From Triticum aestivum (lineage: Eukaryota; Streptophyta; Magnoliopsida; Poales; Poaceae): a stretch of DNA of 64,000 nucleotides. The stretch covers positions 196,589,183 through 196,653,182 of the forward strand of contig NC_057801.1 in the NCBI RefSeq assembly GCF_018294505.1. The letters are read 5' to 3'. Numbering within the stretch: the stretch's first letter is position 1; every line of letters begins with the position of its first letter. The translations under genes were made by a program, and so were the position numbers. Shown here one piece after another: positions 12,775 to 23,847 of this stretch. The notes below the pieces were generated by a model that did no database searches, was not told the origin of the DNA, and was given only the letters and a program-made list of their open reading frames with translations.

Positions 12775-12788
12775 ACTCCCCCAAGCTT
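12775..12788 (-). other. Polypurine tract of the nested gypsy
   Basis: Minus-strand AAGCTTGGGGGAGT immediately precedes the 3' LTR; it is the plus-strand primer for reverse transcription. Confidence 0.85.
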
Positions 12789-14290
12789 AGACCTCGCTTT
12801 TCCTCAAGCGAAAGGCCGATAACAATAAATATGTCCTCATGTTTAGAGGTAGAGGCGTCGATAAAAATAAAATACGGGCATGAAGGCATCATGATTATTT
12901 CATAACAGCAACATATATAGATTTTGTCATATGATTACTCATGTTCAAGTGATGATCTTTTCACAAAGCCAAAGTATGAATCATAAACCTTATTGGGCAC
13001 CAACAAATTATACCCTCGGTCATTGAAACAATTGCAATTTATCATAACATCGGAAAGAGTCTATGTCAGAGCTTAAAAGCAAGTCCACATACTCAACTAT
13101 CACTTAGTCCTCCATAATTGCTAACACTCACGCAATACTTGTGGTTACGGAGTTTTAATCGGACACAGAGAAAGATAGGGGCTTATAGTTTTGCCCCACA
13201 ACCTTTTACCTCAAGGGTAATGTCAACAATAAGAATTCATGCTCCCCCACATCCAATTAAATATATATATATATATATATCATGTTCTTTCCAACATGCT
13301 GAGCTTGCCAAAGGATAAAAAATAAAAAGGGAAAGGTGAAGATCACCGTGACTCTTGCATAAGGTAGAGGATAATAATAAAAGATAGGCCCTTCGCAGAG
13401 GGAAGCAGAGGTTGTCATGCACGTTTAGGGTTGATGCACAAAATCTTAGTGCAAAAGAACGTCACTTTATATTGCCCCTTGTATGTGAACCTTTATTATG
13501 CAGTCCGTCGCTTTTATTGCGTCCACAACAAGTTCGTACAAAGCTTATTTCTCTACACTAATAAGTCATGCATATTTAAAGAGCAATTTTTATTGCTTGC
13601 ACCAATGACAACTTACTTGAAGGATCTTACTCAATCCATAGGTAGATATGGTGGACTCTCATGGCAAAACTGGTTTAAGGGTAATTGGAAGCACAAGTAG
13701 TATTTCAACTTAGTGCTGAGAATTTGGCTAGCATGAGGGGGAGAGGCAAGCTCAACACGGTAGAGGATCCATGAAAACATACTTTATCTCAGATGTAAGA
13801 AAACATAACTCATTATGTTGTCTTCCGTGTCCAACATCAACTCTTTAGCATGTCATATTTTAATGAGTGCTCCCAATCATAAAAGATGTCAATGATAATA
13901 TATCTATATGTGAAACCTCTCTTTCCTTATTACTTCCTATTAATTGCAACGATGACCAAAGCTATATTTGCCAACTCCCAACAACTTTTAATCATCATAC
14001 TCTTTCTATGTGGAGTCATTACTTTCACTAAGATCAATATGAATTCTTTGATTCTTTTTATTATTTTTCTTCTAATCTCCCAAGAGCATGGCAAAATAAT
14101 CAAGCCCTTGACTCAACACTAATCTTTATTATATAGCTCACGGACTCGATTACAAAGAAGGATCATAAAGCAAAACTCAAGACTAGATCATGCCATGACT
14201 TTATTCTAGTAAATCAAGATACTACTAAAAGGATCGAACTAAGAAAAACAGTAAAGATAGGAGTTGTAATGGTGATACGATACCAGGGCA
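12789..14290 (-). other. 3' non-coding region of the nested gypsy
   Basis: AT-rich DNA between two purine tracts. Only scattered short ORFs are present, plus an (AT)n run at about 13261-13280. No protein domain recognised. Athila-lineage elements typically carry long untranslated 3' regions. Confidence 0.6.
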
Positions 14291-14304
14291 CCTCCCCCAA
14301 GCTT
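14291..14304 (-). other. Second polypurine-tract copy (central PPT candidate)
   Basis: Minus-strand AAGCTTGGGGGAGG matches 13 of 14 bases of the terminal tract at 12775-12788 but lies about 1.5 kb upstream, just after the third ORF. Confidence 0.5.
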
Positions 14305-14339
14305 GGCAGTTGCCAAGGGGAGTGCCCATACCCTTGTGA

Positions 14340-14720
14340 TTATGTCCTCGGAGTTGATGGAGGTGGTGCATTTTTCTTCTCCAGCTTGCGTCTGAGGCTA
14401 AAATTTTCCTCCCTTAGATCCTCATTCTCGAGCTCAAGTTTCATTTTCTTTTTGCATAGTGCTGCCTTGCTGTCCTGCGAAAAACGAGGTGGGATAGATT
14501 GGACCTTAGGGAGGCTTGACTTCTTGAACTCCACATGCATATCACCAGGTTGAGGTAGGGGATAGTCCTCTTCATCGGAACTCGTTTCCTCCTTCCTCTT
14601 TGGATCATAGTCTTCTTCTTCCTCCATGGTCCAGCCATAATATTCCGCATCCCCATATACTTTTGGATTTGCAATATAATCAGCCATGTAGCTCTCTCCC
14701 TCTGAATCTTGGGAAGACAT
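14340..14720 (-). CDS. Third ORF of the nested Athila-lineage gypsy (126 aa, coiled coil)
   Basis: Intact ORF, MSSQDSEGESYMADYI..., in the position where Athila elements carry a 3' ORF. The product is very acidic in the middle (WTMEEEEDYDPKRKEETSSDE). It then has a Lys-rich coiled-coil-like helix (KKKMKLELENEDLREENFSL) and a short Pro-rich end. No signal peptide or transmembrane segment, so there is no support for an envelope role. The upstream DNA (14721-14940) has TATA-like and GC-rich promoter features, suggesting independent transcription. Confidence 0.6.
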   Translation of the reverse strand: MSSQDSEGESYMADYIANPKVYGDAEYYGWTMEEEEDYDPKRKEETSSDEEDYPLPQPGDMHVEFKKSSLPKVQSIPPRFSQDSKAALCKKKMKLELENEDLREENFSLRRKLEKKNAPPPSTPRT

Positions 14721-14940
14721 ATTGTTCTAATCTGCAGCAGCAACAACTCGAAATGAAAACAGAGGAGATTTGCGTGATACGAGAGTCAAAACCTTCGGGA
14801 GTGTATATAATGAATTTTTACCGACCAAAATATGTATCGTGCAAGGAAACGGAGTCCAGAGGGTACACGAGGTGCTCACGAGGTAGGGGGCGCCCAGGGG
14901 GGTAGGGCGCGCCCTCCACCCTCGTGGAGGCCTCGTGTCC
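14721..14940 (-). promoter_or_regulatory. Putative internal promoter for the third ORF
   Basis: Minus-strand order: a GC-rich inverted-repeat block built around GGGCGCGCCC (14880-14935), a TATA-like TTATATACAC (14811-14802), then about 80 bp of leader with a CTGCTGCAG acceptor-like site before the ATG at 14720. The GC block closely resembles the block upstream of the TATA box in this element's own LTRs. Function is inferred from sequence only. Confidence 0.45.
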
Positions 14941-15024
14941 TCCCCGGACTGCTACTTATTTTTCTATTTTTCTAAATATTCCAAAATGGAGAAATATTGC
15001 CTTAAAAATTGTTTTGGAGTCGGT

Positions 15025-16200
15025 TTACTTACCGTAGCACATACCTATTCCTTTTCGGAGTCTGGAACATTCTGGAAAGTGTCCTTTATGTATTCCTCCG
15101 GGGTTACGGTAAATAATATTAGTTTCAACATTTATAGGATTACCTGAGATATAGTGTTTGATCCTTTGACCGTTTACCACCTTCGGATTTGTGCCTGCGA
15201 AATTGTTGATTTTTATGGCCCCGGAACGACAGACCTCCTCGATAACGTAAGGACCTTCCCATTTGGAGAGAAGTTTTCCTGCAAAAAATCTTAAACGAGA
15301 GTTGTATAGCAATACATAATCACCTACATTAAACTCACACTTTTGTATTCTTTTGTCATGCCATCTTTTAACCTTTTCTTTAAACAACTTGGCATTTTCA
15401 TAAGCTTGGGTTCTCCATTCATCAAGTGAGCTAATATCAAATAACCTCTTGTCGCCGGCAAGTTTGAAATCATAGTTGAGCTCTTTAATAGCCCAGTATG
15501 CCTTATGTTCTAGTTCGAGAGGTAAGTGACAAGCTTTTCCATAGACCATTTTATACGGAGACATACCCATAGGATTTTTGTATGCAGTTCTATAGGCCCA
15601 TAATGCATCATCATGTTTCTTGGACCAATTCTTTCTAGACCTATTGACAGTCTTTTGCAAAATTAATTTGAGCTCTCTATTGCTCAATTCTACTTGACCA
15701 CTAGACTGCGCGTGATATGGAGATGCAATTCTATGATTAACGTCGTATTTAGCAAGCATCTTACGGAAAGCACCATGAATAAAGTGTGAACCGCCATCAG
15801 TCATTAAGTATCTAGGGACTCCAAACCTCGGAAAAATAACTTCCTTAAGCATTTTAGTAGAAGTGTTATGATCAGCACTACTAGTTGGAATAGCTTCTAC
15901 CCACTTAGTAACGTAATCAACAGCAACTAAAGTATGTGTATAACCATTAGAGGCAGGAAAAGGTCCCATATAATCAAAGCCCCAAACATCAAATGGTTCA
16001 ATAACAAGTGAATAATTCATAGGCATTTCTTGACGTCTACTAATATTACCAATTCTTTGACATTCATCGCAAGACATCACAAACTTATGGGCATCCTTGA
16101 AGAGAGTAGGCCAATAAAAACCAGATTGCAATACCTTATGTGCAGTTCTATCTCCAGCGTGGTGTCCTCCATAAGCTTCGGAGTGACACTTGTGTAGGAT
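15025..16200 (-). pseudogene. pol (IN): Integrase domain of the nested Athila-lineage gypsy
   Basis: Continues in the same frame as RT after TAG at 16201. It shows the HHCC zinc-binding domain (GGHHAG...CDEC), and the DDE core with [12 protein letters not shown] (first Asp), [11 protein letters not shown] (second Asp) and [12 protein letters not shown] (Glu). A C-terminal part ([28 protein letters not shown]) fits the gypsy integrase tail. It ends at TAA 15025-15027. Integrase inserts the cDNA into host DNA. The domain itself is uninterrupted; the 303 bp beyond it, up to the third ORF, hold the promoter-like block. Confidence 0.9.
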
Positions 16201-17865
16201 CTATTCCTGTTCATGCTCAGGTACACAACGCCTAATAACACCATCTACTCCTTCTTTATAAAGATGTGGATCATCCCAAAAGTAATGTTGCAAGTCATAG
16301 AAAAACATTTTCTTTTGTTGGTATATGAAGCTAGGTGGTATAAATTTAGCAACAATATAATTAGCATAATCAGCATACCATGGAGTGCTACGAGAAGTGC
16401 TTATGACATTTAATTGTTCATCAGGAAAGCTATCATCAATAGGTAGTGGGTCATCAAGAACATTCTCTAACCTAGATAAGTTGTCTGCAACGGGGTTCTG
16501 AGCTCCTTTTCTATCAGCAATATGCAAATCAAACTCTTGGAGCAAGAGAACCCATCTAATTAGCCTAGGTTTTGCATCTTTATTTTCCATAAGATATTTA
16601 ATAGTAGCATGATCTTTGTGAATAGTTACTTTAGAATCAACAATATAGGGCCTGAATTTCTCACAAGCAAATACAACTGCTAAAAGTTCCTTTTCGGTAG
16701 TAGCATAATTTCTTTGAGCATTGTCTAGAGTCTTACTAGCATAATGGATAACATTCAATTTCTTATCAACTCTTTGCCCTAGAACAACACCTACAGCATA
16801 ATCACTAGCATCACACATAATTTCAAAGGGTAAATTCCAATCAGGTGGCTGAACAACAGGTGCAGAGACTAATGCTTTCTTAAGTATTTCAAATGCTTCT
16901 ACACAATCATCATCAAAGACAAATGGTACATCTTTTTGTAATAAATTAGTCAGAGGCCGAGAGATTTTTGAGAAGTCCTTAATGAACCTCCTATAAAATC
17001 CGGCATGACCAAGGAAACTTCTTATACCTTTGATGTCCTTGGGACATGGCATCTTTTCAATAGCATCAACCTTGGCTTTATCAACTTCAATACCTCTTTC
17101 AGAAACTTTGTGCCCCAAGACAATACCTTCATTAACCATAAAGTGGCACTTTTCCCAATTCAAGACAAGATTAGTTTCTTCACATCTCTACAAAACTCGA
17201 GCAAGATTGCTCAAGCAATCATCAAATGAGGAACCATAGACAGAAAGGTCGTCCATGAAAACCTCACAAATTTTCTCGAAAAAGTCAGAGAATATAGCCA
17301 TCATGCATCTTTGAAAGGTAGCAGGTGCATTACATAAACTGAAAGGCATACGTCTATAAGCAGAAGTACCAAAAGGGCATGTAAAAGTAGTCTTTGATTG
17401 ATCCTTAGCCGACACATGTATTTGAGAAAAACCGGAATAACCATCTAGAAAGCAATAGTGTGTATGTTTGCATAATATTTCTAGCATTTGATCAATAAAA
17501 GGTAAGGGGTAATGATATTTCTTAGTAGCCTTATTTAATTTGCGGAAATCAATTACCATCCTATAACCTATGATAATTCTTTGCGGAATCAGTTCGTCTT
17601 TATCATTAGGGACAACAGTAATACCTCCCTTCTTAGGGACACAATGGACAGGACTTACCCACTGACTATCAGCAACGGGATAAATTATACCTACCTCCAG
17701 AAGCTTGAGTGTTTCCTTTCTTACCACTTCTTTCATTTTAGGATTCAAACATCATTGAGGATCACAAACTGGTTTGGCATCAGCTTCCAAATTTATTTTA
17801 TGTTGACATAGAGTGGGACTGATGCCCTTAAGATCATCCAGAGTATATCCAATAGCAGCACAGTG
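16201..17865 (-). pseudogene. pol (RT-RH): Reverse transcriptase-RNase H of the nested Athila-lineage gypsy
   Basis: RT motifs include VSPVHCVPKKGG, MVIDFRKLNKATKK, RRMPFSLCNAPATFQRCM and the catalytic VFMDDLSVYG. The RNase H region has [37 protein letters not shown] and [18 protein letters not shown]. In-frame TGA (17752-17754), TAG (17188-17190) and TAG (16201-16203) interrupt one otherwise continuous frame; no indel is needed. At the TGA, two adjacent codons (TGA TGT) are consistent with CGA CGT that lost C to T at both CpG sites. Confidence 0.9.
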
Positions 17866-19788
17866 CTATTTCAGAGTTTTCAATAATCTTTCTTCTTCAT
17901 GCTCTGAAAGGTTAGCACTATTAATGACAGGATATATTTTCTTTTCATCAAGATAAGCATATTTAAGATTATCAGGCAATGGTTTAAGCTCAAACACGGG
18001 ATCACCCTTGGGTGGAGGAGGATCCCCTAGGATTTCAACACGCAAATTGTGTTGCAGAATAGGTTCATGTTTAAAGAATACTTCATCTATTTCCCTTCTT
18101 TCATTCATGAACATATCATTTTCATAGTCTAGCAAATAGTGTTCTAAAGGATCACTAGGAGGTACAGCAATAGAAGCAAGACCAATAATTTCATCCTTAC
18201 TAGGCAATTCTTCCTCACGATGTTGTTTACTACATTTTGAGAAATTAAACTCATGAACAATATCATCCAAGCCAACAGTAACAACATTCTTTTTGCAGTA
18301 TATCGTAGCATTAACAGTATTCAAGAAGGGTCTACCAAATATAATGGGACAAAAGCTATCTTGTGGAGAACCAAGAACAAGAAAATCAGCGGGATATTTG
18401 GTTTTCCCACACAAGACTTCAACATCTCTAACAATTCCCACTGGTGAAATAGTATCTCTATTGGCAAGTTTAATTGTGACATCAATTTCTTCTAACTCAA
18501 CTGGTGCAATATCATGCATAATTTATTTGTATAAGTCAATGGGTATAACACTAGCACTAGCACCCGTATCACACAAGCCATGATAACAATCATCTCCTAT
18601 TTTAACAGAAATAACGGGCATGCCTACCACAGGTCTATGTTTATCTCTATCACATGGTTTAGCAATTCTAGCAGTTTTACCAGAGAATTGAATAACATGC
18701 CCATCAATATTATCAGACAAGAGATCTTTAACAATAGCAATATTAGGTTCTACTTTGACTTGCTCAGGAGGTGTATAAGTTCTAGTATTTCTTTTACGAA
18801 CAACAGTTGAAGCTTTAGCATGATCCTTCATTCTAACAGGGAAAGGTGGTTTATCAACATAAGAAGTAGGAACAATAGGATCATTGTAAGTGACAGTCTT
18901 TTCTTCAACTTTAATAGGTGTAGCTACTTTTACTTCTATGGGAGGATGATATTTAAACCATTTCTCCTTGGGGAGATCAACATAAGTAGCAAAAGATTCA
19001 CAAAAAGAAGCTACTATCTCAGAGTCAAGTCCATATTTAGTGCTAAACTTACGGAAAATATCGGTATCCATAAAAGATTTAACACAATCAAACTTAGGTG
19101 TCATACCAGACTCCTTACCTTCGTCGAGGTCCCAATCTTCATAGTTGCGTTTAATTCTATCCAATAAATTCCATCTAAATACAATAGGCTTCATCATAAA
19201 AGAGCCAGCACAAGAAGTATCGAGCATGGTGCGATTGTTACCAGAAAGCCAAGCATAAAAACTTTGCATAATCACTTCTTTTGCGAGCTCATGATTGGGG
19301 CATGAATATAACATTGATTTAAGCCTCCCCCAAGATTGAGTGATGCTTTCTCCTTCGCGAGGCTAAAAATTATATATATAATTGCGATCATGATGAACAA
19401 GATGCATAGGGTAATACTTTTGATGAAATTCCAATTTCAATCTTTTATAGTTCCATGATCTCATATCATCACATAGCCTATACCATGTCAATGCGTCTCC
19501 CTCCAAAGATAAAGGGAAAGCCTTCTTCTTAACAACATCATCGGGTATACCTGCAAGCTTAAATAGTCCACAAATATCATCCACATAGCGTAGATGTCCA
19601 TCAGGATGCTTTGTTCCATCTCCTACAAAAGTGTTAGCTAGCAGTTTTTCCATCATACCCGAAGTAATCTGAAAAGGAGTTTCATTTTCAGTAGGTTCAG
19701 TAGGTTCAGTAGGTTGAGGAGCAACTCTTGGCTCAACTGGACGGGGTGAAGATACCCCGAACAAGCCCCTCAAACAATTACTTTCCAT
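17866..19788 (-). pseudogene. gag-pro: Gag-protease of the nested Athila-lineage gypsy
   Basis: Starts at ATG 19788 (MESNCLRGLFGVSS). The Gag domain (GDALTWYRLCDDMRSWNYKR..FHQKYYP, then REGESITQSWGRLKSML) is followed by a linker and an aspartic protease with GLCDTGASASVIP (Asp codon at 18570) and IIFGRPFLNTV. In-frame stops occur at 19363 (TAG), 18523 (TAA) and 17866 (TAG), with the frame otherwise unbroken into RT. The run PTEPTEPTE near the N-terminus comes from a short DNA duplication. Confidence 0.88.
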
Positions 19789-19865
19789 AGTAACAAGTGA
19801 TAGAAAATTTCAGCACACCAAATAAATTTTTCCTTACCAAATTCCACCTACCAAAGGCGCTTCAC

Positions 19866-19883
19866 TCCCCGGCAACGACGCCA
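19866..19883 (-). other. Primer-binding site, tRNA-Asp type
   Basis: Minus-strand TGGCGTCGTTGCCGGGGA, one base from the Athila-type TGGCGCCGTTGCCGGGGA, 11 nt from the 5' LTR. Confidence 0.85.
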
Positions 19884-19894
19884 GAAAAGAGTCT

Positions 19895-21406
19895 TCATGA
19901 CCCACAAGTATAGGGGATCTATCGTAGTCCTTTCGATAAGTAAGAGTGTCGAACCCAACGAGGAGCGGAAGGAAATGATAAGCGGTTTTCAGCAAAGTAT
20001 TCTCTGCAAGTACTGAAATAAGTGGTAACATATAGTTTTGCGACAGGATAAATTGTAACGAGCTACAAGTAACAAAAGTAAATAAAGTGCAGCAAGGTGG
20101 CCCAATACTTTTTGTAACAAAGGACAAGCCTGGACAAACTCCTATAATAAGAAAAGCGCTCCCGAGGACACATGGGAATATCGTCAAGCTAGTTTTCATC
20201 ACGCTCATATGATTCGCGTTCGGTACTTTGATAATTTGATATGTGGGTGGACCGGTGCTTGGGTGCTGTTCTTACTTGAACAAGCATCCCACTTATGATT
20301 AACCTCTATTGCAAGCATCCGCAACTACAACAAAAGTATTAAGGTAAAACTAACCATAGCATGAAACATATGGATCCAAATCAGCCCCTTACGAAGCAAC
20401 GCATAAACTAGGGTTTAAGCTTCTGTCACTCTAGCAACCCATCATCTACTTATTACTTCCCAATGCCTTCCTCTAGGCCAAAATAATGGTGAAGTGTTAT
20501 GTAGTCGACGTTCACATAACACCACTAGAGGTTAGACAACATACATCTTATCAAAATATCGAATGAATACCAAATTCACATGACTACTAATAGCAAGACT
20601 TCTCCCTTGTCCTAGGAACAAACGTAACTACTCACAAAGCATATTCATGTTCATAATCAGAGGGGTAATAATGTGCATAAAGGATCTGAACATATGATCT
20701 TCCACCAAATAAACCAACTAGCATCAACTACAAGGAGTAATCAACACTACTAGCAACCTACTAGCACCAATCCCGGACTTGGAGACAAGAATTGGATACA
20801 AGAGATGAACTAGGGTTTGGAGATGAGATGGTGCTGATGAAGATGTTGATGAAGATTGCCCTCTCTCAATGAGAGGAGCATTGGTGATGACGATGGTGAT
20901 GATTTCCCCCTCCCGGAGGGAAGTGTCCCCGGCAGAACAGCTCTGCCGGAGCCCTAGATTGGTTCCGCCAAGGTTCCGCCTCATGGCGGCGGAGTCTCGT
21001 CCCGAAAGGTTTCCTCCTATTTTTTTTCTCATCGAAAGACTTCATATAGGAGAAGATGGGCGTCGGAGAGCCACCAGGGGGCCCACGAGGTAGGGGGGCG
21101 CGCCCAGGGGGGCGCCCCCACCCTCGTGAGCAGGGTGTGGGCCCCTGGCCTTCATCTTTGGCGACGATTTTTCTTTATTTTTTTAAGACATTCCGTGGAG
21201 TTTCAGGACTTTTGGAGTTGCACAGAATAGTCCTTCAATATTTGCTCCTTTTCCAGCCCAGAATTCCAGCTGCCGGCATTCTCCCTCTTCATGTAAACCT
21301 TGTAAAATAAGAGAGAATAGCCATAAGTATTGTGACATAACGTGAAACAACATCCCATAATGCAATAAATATTGACATAAAAGCATGATGCAAAATGGAC
21401 GTATCA
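19895..21406 (-). repeat. 5' LTR of the nested Athila-lineage gypsy
   Basis: Direct repeat of 11262-12774. The inner end reads TCATGACCC instead of TGATGACCC. Right end GGACGTATCA is followed by the GCAGC target duplication. Confidence 0.93.
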
Positions 21407-22220
21407 GCAGCTAAGCGCTTCGTCGTCGGCATCGTCGAGAGCTAGCGTAGGTGCTAGGGTTTGCGAGAGATGGAGAAGGAGGAAGAAGGATTTTTACCGA
21501 GACAAGACAGGCATTTATAAGGATAGAGACAGCACGGTGCAATTACGCAGGTGCCCCTGGTGGTTCACATCTGATGGACATGTGGCGAACATGCAACTCA
21601 TTGAAAGTTGTTCCATGTCCCATGCACGCCTGGATTGTCGGGGTGGTCGTTCCGAATTCTCCGGGTTTCAGGCAAAAAGGATATGTCATTAAAGCTAGAT
21701 ATAAATGTTTGTCTCTGTATCTTCTACTGACAAGGATGCAGACAAGACATTCGACAGTTTCAACAGAATGCATATGATTTGGATAGATAGAGCTTGAGAT
21801 AGAAAGCATAGAGAGGTTGGGGTCCGATCACATTCACTTAGTTCAAAAAGATTCAAACAAGAAGACATAGCCATAAGTGAATGTTGTAGAGGACAAAATA
21901 CAATATATGTATATAACAGAGTAAATCCAAATCAGTAATCACGAAGTCAAATTAATGTTGAAGATAAGTCAATTTCGAAGACTTTGCAAATATGACGCCA
22001 TGCGGAAACACTTCATAAGAGTTTGGTGGTGGCGTTACCCACCGTATAGGAAGTATTAGACCCAGACACGGTGCATAATTATCGTGGCGCTCTGAAGTCA
22101 ATTTCCACATTATTGTATTCGCACTTAGAGTGTATGTCTTCATTGATTGAAGATATACATTACTTCGTGTGTTGCACATCTAAGTCATCAAACTGCATAA
22201 GTGTTAGGATGTGTGCCTAA
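21407..22220 (-). promoter_or_regulatory. Inter-ORF region of the Maximus-like element with TATA-like promoter
   Basis: Lies between the end of RNase H (TAA at 22221-22223) and the env-position ORF. On the minus strand a TATA-like CCTTATAAATGCC (21522-21511) is followed by a C/T-rich leader (CTTCTTCCTCCTTCTCCATC) and an AAACCCTAGC stretch before the gypsy insertion site. No long ORF is present in 21800-22220. The arrangement suggests a subgenomic promoter and leader for the env-position ORF. Confidence 0.45.
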
Positions 22221-22822
22221 TTACAGGACATTCGAGGATTCCAAGATATTTAGCTCACACCGCAACTTGCAAAACCTTTTCTCATCCAAGGGCTTAGTGA
22301 AGATATCAGCCAACTGATCTTCTGCTTGACATGAATGATATCAATATCTTCTTTCGTAACATGATCTCTGAGGAAGTGATGACGAATTTCAATGTGTTTT
22401 GTCTTCGAGTGCTGAACTGGGTTATTGGCAATCTTGATAGCGCTTTCATTATTGTAGTAGAGTGGAACATGCTTCAGATGGATGCCATAGTCCTTAAGAG
22501 TTTGCTTCATCCATAGAAGCTGAGCGCAGCAAGATCTAGCAGCAATGTATTCAGATTCAGCAGTTGAGAGTGATACACAGTTCTGCTTCTTTGAAGACCA
22601 ACAGACAAGAGATCGACCCAGAAAGTGACATGTGCCTGATGTAGACTTGCGATCCACCTTGTCACCAGCATAATCAGCATCCGAAAATCCAACCAGATCA
22701 AACTCTAAGCCCTTTGGATACATAATCCTAGTGTTGGGGTGTGAGCCAAATATCGAAGAATTCGCTTCACAGCTAAGTGATGCGACTCCTTTGGTGCCGC
22801 TTGGAATCGAACACACATGCAA
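22221..22822 (-). pseudogene. pol (RH): RNase H domain of the Maximus-like copia element
   Basis: Copia RNase H signatures: LVGFSDADYAGDKVDRKSTS, WSSKKQNCVSLSTAESEYIA and NPVQHSKTKHIEIRHHFLRD. The domain is in another frame than RT (switch near 22735). A further frame change near 22310 is needed to read the usual copia C-terminus (ADIFTKPLDEKRF), which ends at TAA 22221-22223. Confidence 0.88.
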
Positions 22823-23679
22823 ACACTAAGCATGATATCTGGCCTAGATTCACATAAGTAAAGTAAAGAACCAATCATGGAGCGGTATGCCTGTTGATCG
22901 AAATCTTTACCATTGATGTCGGGGCTTAGATGACTTTTGGTCGGCATTGGCGTCGTGTATCCTTTACAGTCTTGCATTCCAAACTTCTTCGGGCAATCTT
23001 TGAGATATTTTTCTTGAGATATGAAGAAGCCGTTTTGTTGCTGACGGATTTGAAGACCGAGAAAGAAATTCAGCTCTCCCATCATGGACATTTGATATTG
23101 TTCTTGCATCATGTGAGCAAATTCATCACTGTATTTCTTGTTGGTGCAACCGAAGATAATGTCATCCACATAGATTTGGCACACAAACAGTTCACCATCA
23201 TATGTCTTCGTGAAGAGAGTGGGATCTAGAGAACCAGGTTTGAAGCCTTTGCTCTTCAGAAAGTCTTTGAGTGTGTCATACCAAGCACGAGGGGCTTGTT
23301 TGAGGCCATACAGTGCCTTGTTGAGCTTGTATACCATATCAGGATATTTTGGGTCTTCAAAGCCAGGCGGTTGTGCAACATATACTTCTTCTTCAATCTT
23401 TCCATTGAGAAAGGCACTCTTCACATCCATTTGATACAGAAGGATGTTATGATGATTTGCATAGGCAAGAAGTATGCGAATGGCTTCAAGCCTAGCCACG
23501 GGAGCAAATGTTTCATCGAAGTCAATTCCTTCAACTTGTGTGTATCCTTGAGCAACGAGTCGTGCTTTGTTTCTGACTACTTGACCATGCTCGTCTTGTT
23601 TGTTGTGATATATCCATTTTGTGCCTATTATGTTGTGCTTGCAAGGATCAGGACGCTTAACTAATTCCCACACATTGTT
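22705..23679 (-). pseudogene. pol (RT): Reverse transcriptase of the Maximus-like copia element
   Basis: Copia RT from [14 protein letters not shown] onward, with [73 protein letters not shown] and the catalytic [10 protein letters not shown]. The core is uninterrupted. The N-terminal side is broken by the SINE at 23694-23833, and the C-terminal side runs out of frame near 22735 before RNase H. Confidence 0.92.
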
Positions 23680-23847
23680 CAGCTCAAACTGTTTTTTTGA
23701 CAGAAAGACTGTAAGGGAACCCCCTACAGTATAATTGGTGCAACAAACCAAAATTGCAAGTACCATGCCTTGAACCTGGGTGGGTGGGAAGGCATCAACC
23801 CCTTCCCACCACTAGGCTACGCCTTAGTCTGCTCAGCTCAAACTGTT
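23680..23847 (-). mobile_element. tRNA-derived SINE (Au-like) with 14-bp target duplication
   Basis: Direct repeat CAGCTCAAACTGTT at 23680-23693 and 23834-23847 flanks a 140-bp insert (23694-23833). On the minus strand the insert begins with a tRNA-like head: A-box-like TAGCCTAGTGG (23819-23809) and B-box-like GGTTCAAGGC (23776-23767). It continues to GGGGGTTCCCTTACAGTC and a short A-rich 3' end. Short length, pol III boxes and a long TSD define a SINE; similarity to the Triticeae Au SINE is from memory. It lies within the conserved pol frame and so is younger than the copia element. Confidence 0.8.

Larger units (their letters stand above)
11262..21406 (-). mobile_element. Complete Athila-lineage Ty3/gypsy retrotransposon (10,145 bp)
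   Basis: Two LTRs of about 1.51 kb bound gag-pol, a third small ORF and a long 3' untranslated region. A 5-bp TSD GCAGC is present at 11257-11261 and 21407-21411. The tRNA-Asp type PBS is characteristic of the Athila lineage. LTR ends are TGAT...ATCA. By eye the LTR copies differ at roughly 25 sites in the first ~620 bp, so it is not a very recent insertion. It interrupts the Maximus-like element between RNase H and the env-position ORF. The element resembles Triticeae families such as WHAM, from memory. Confidence 0.93.
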
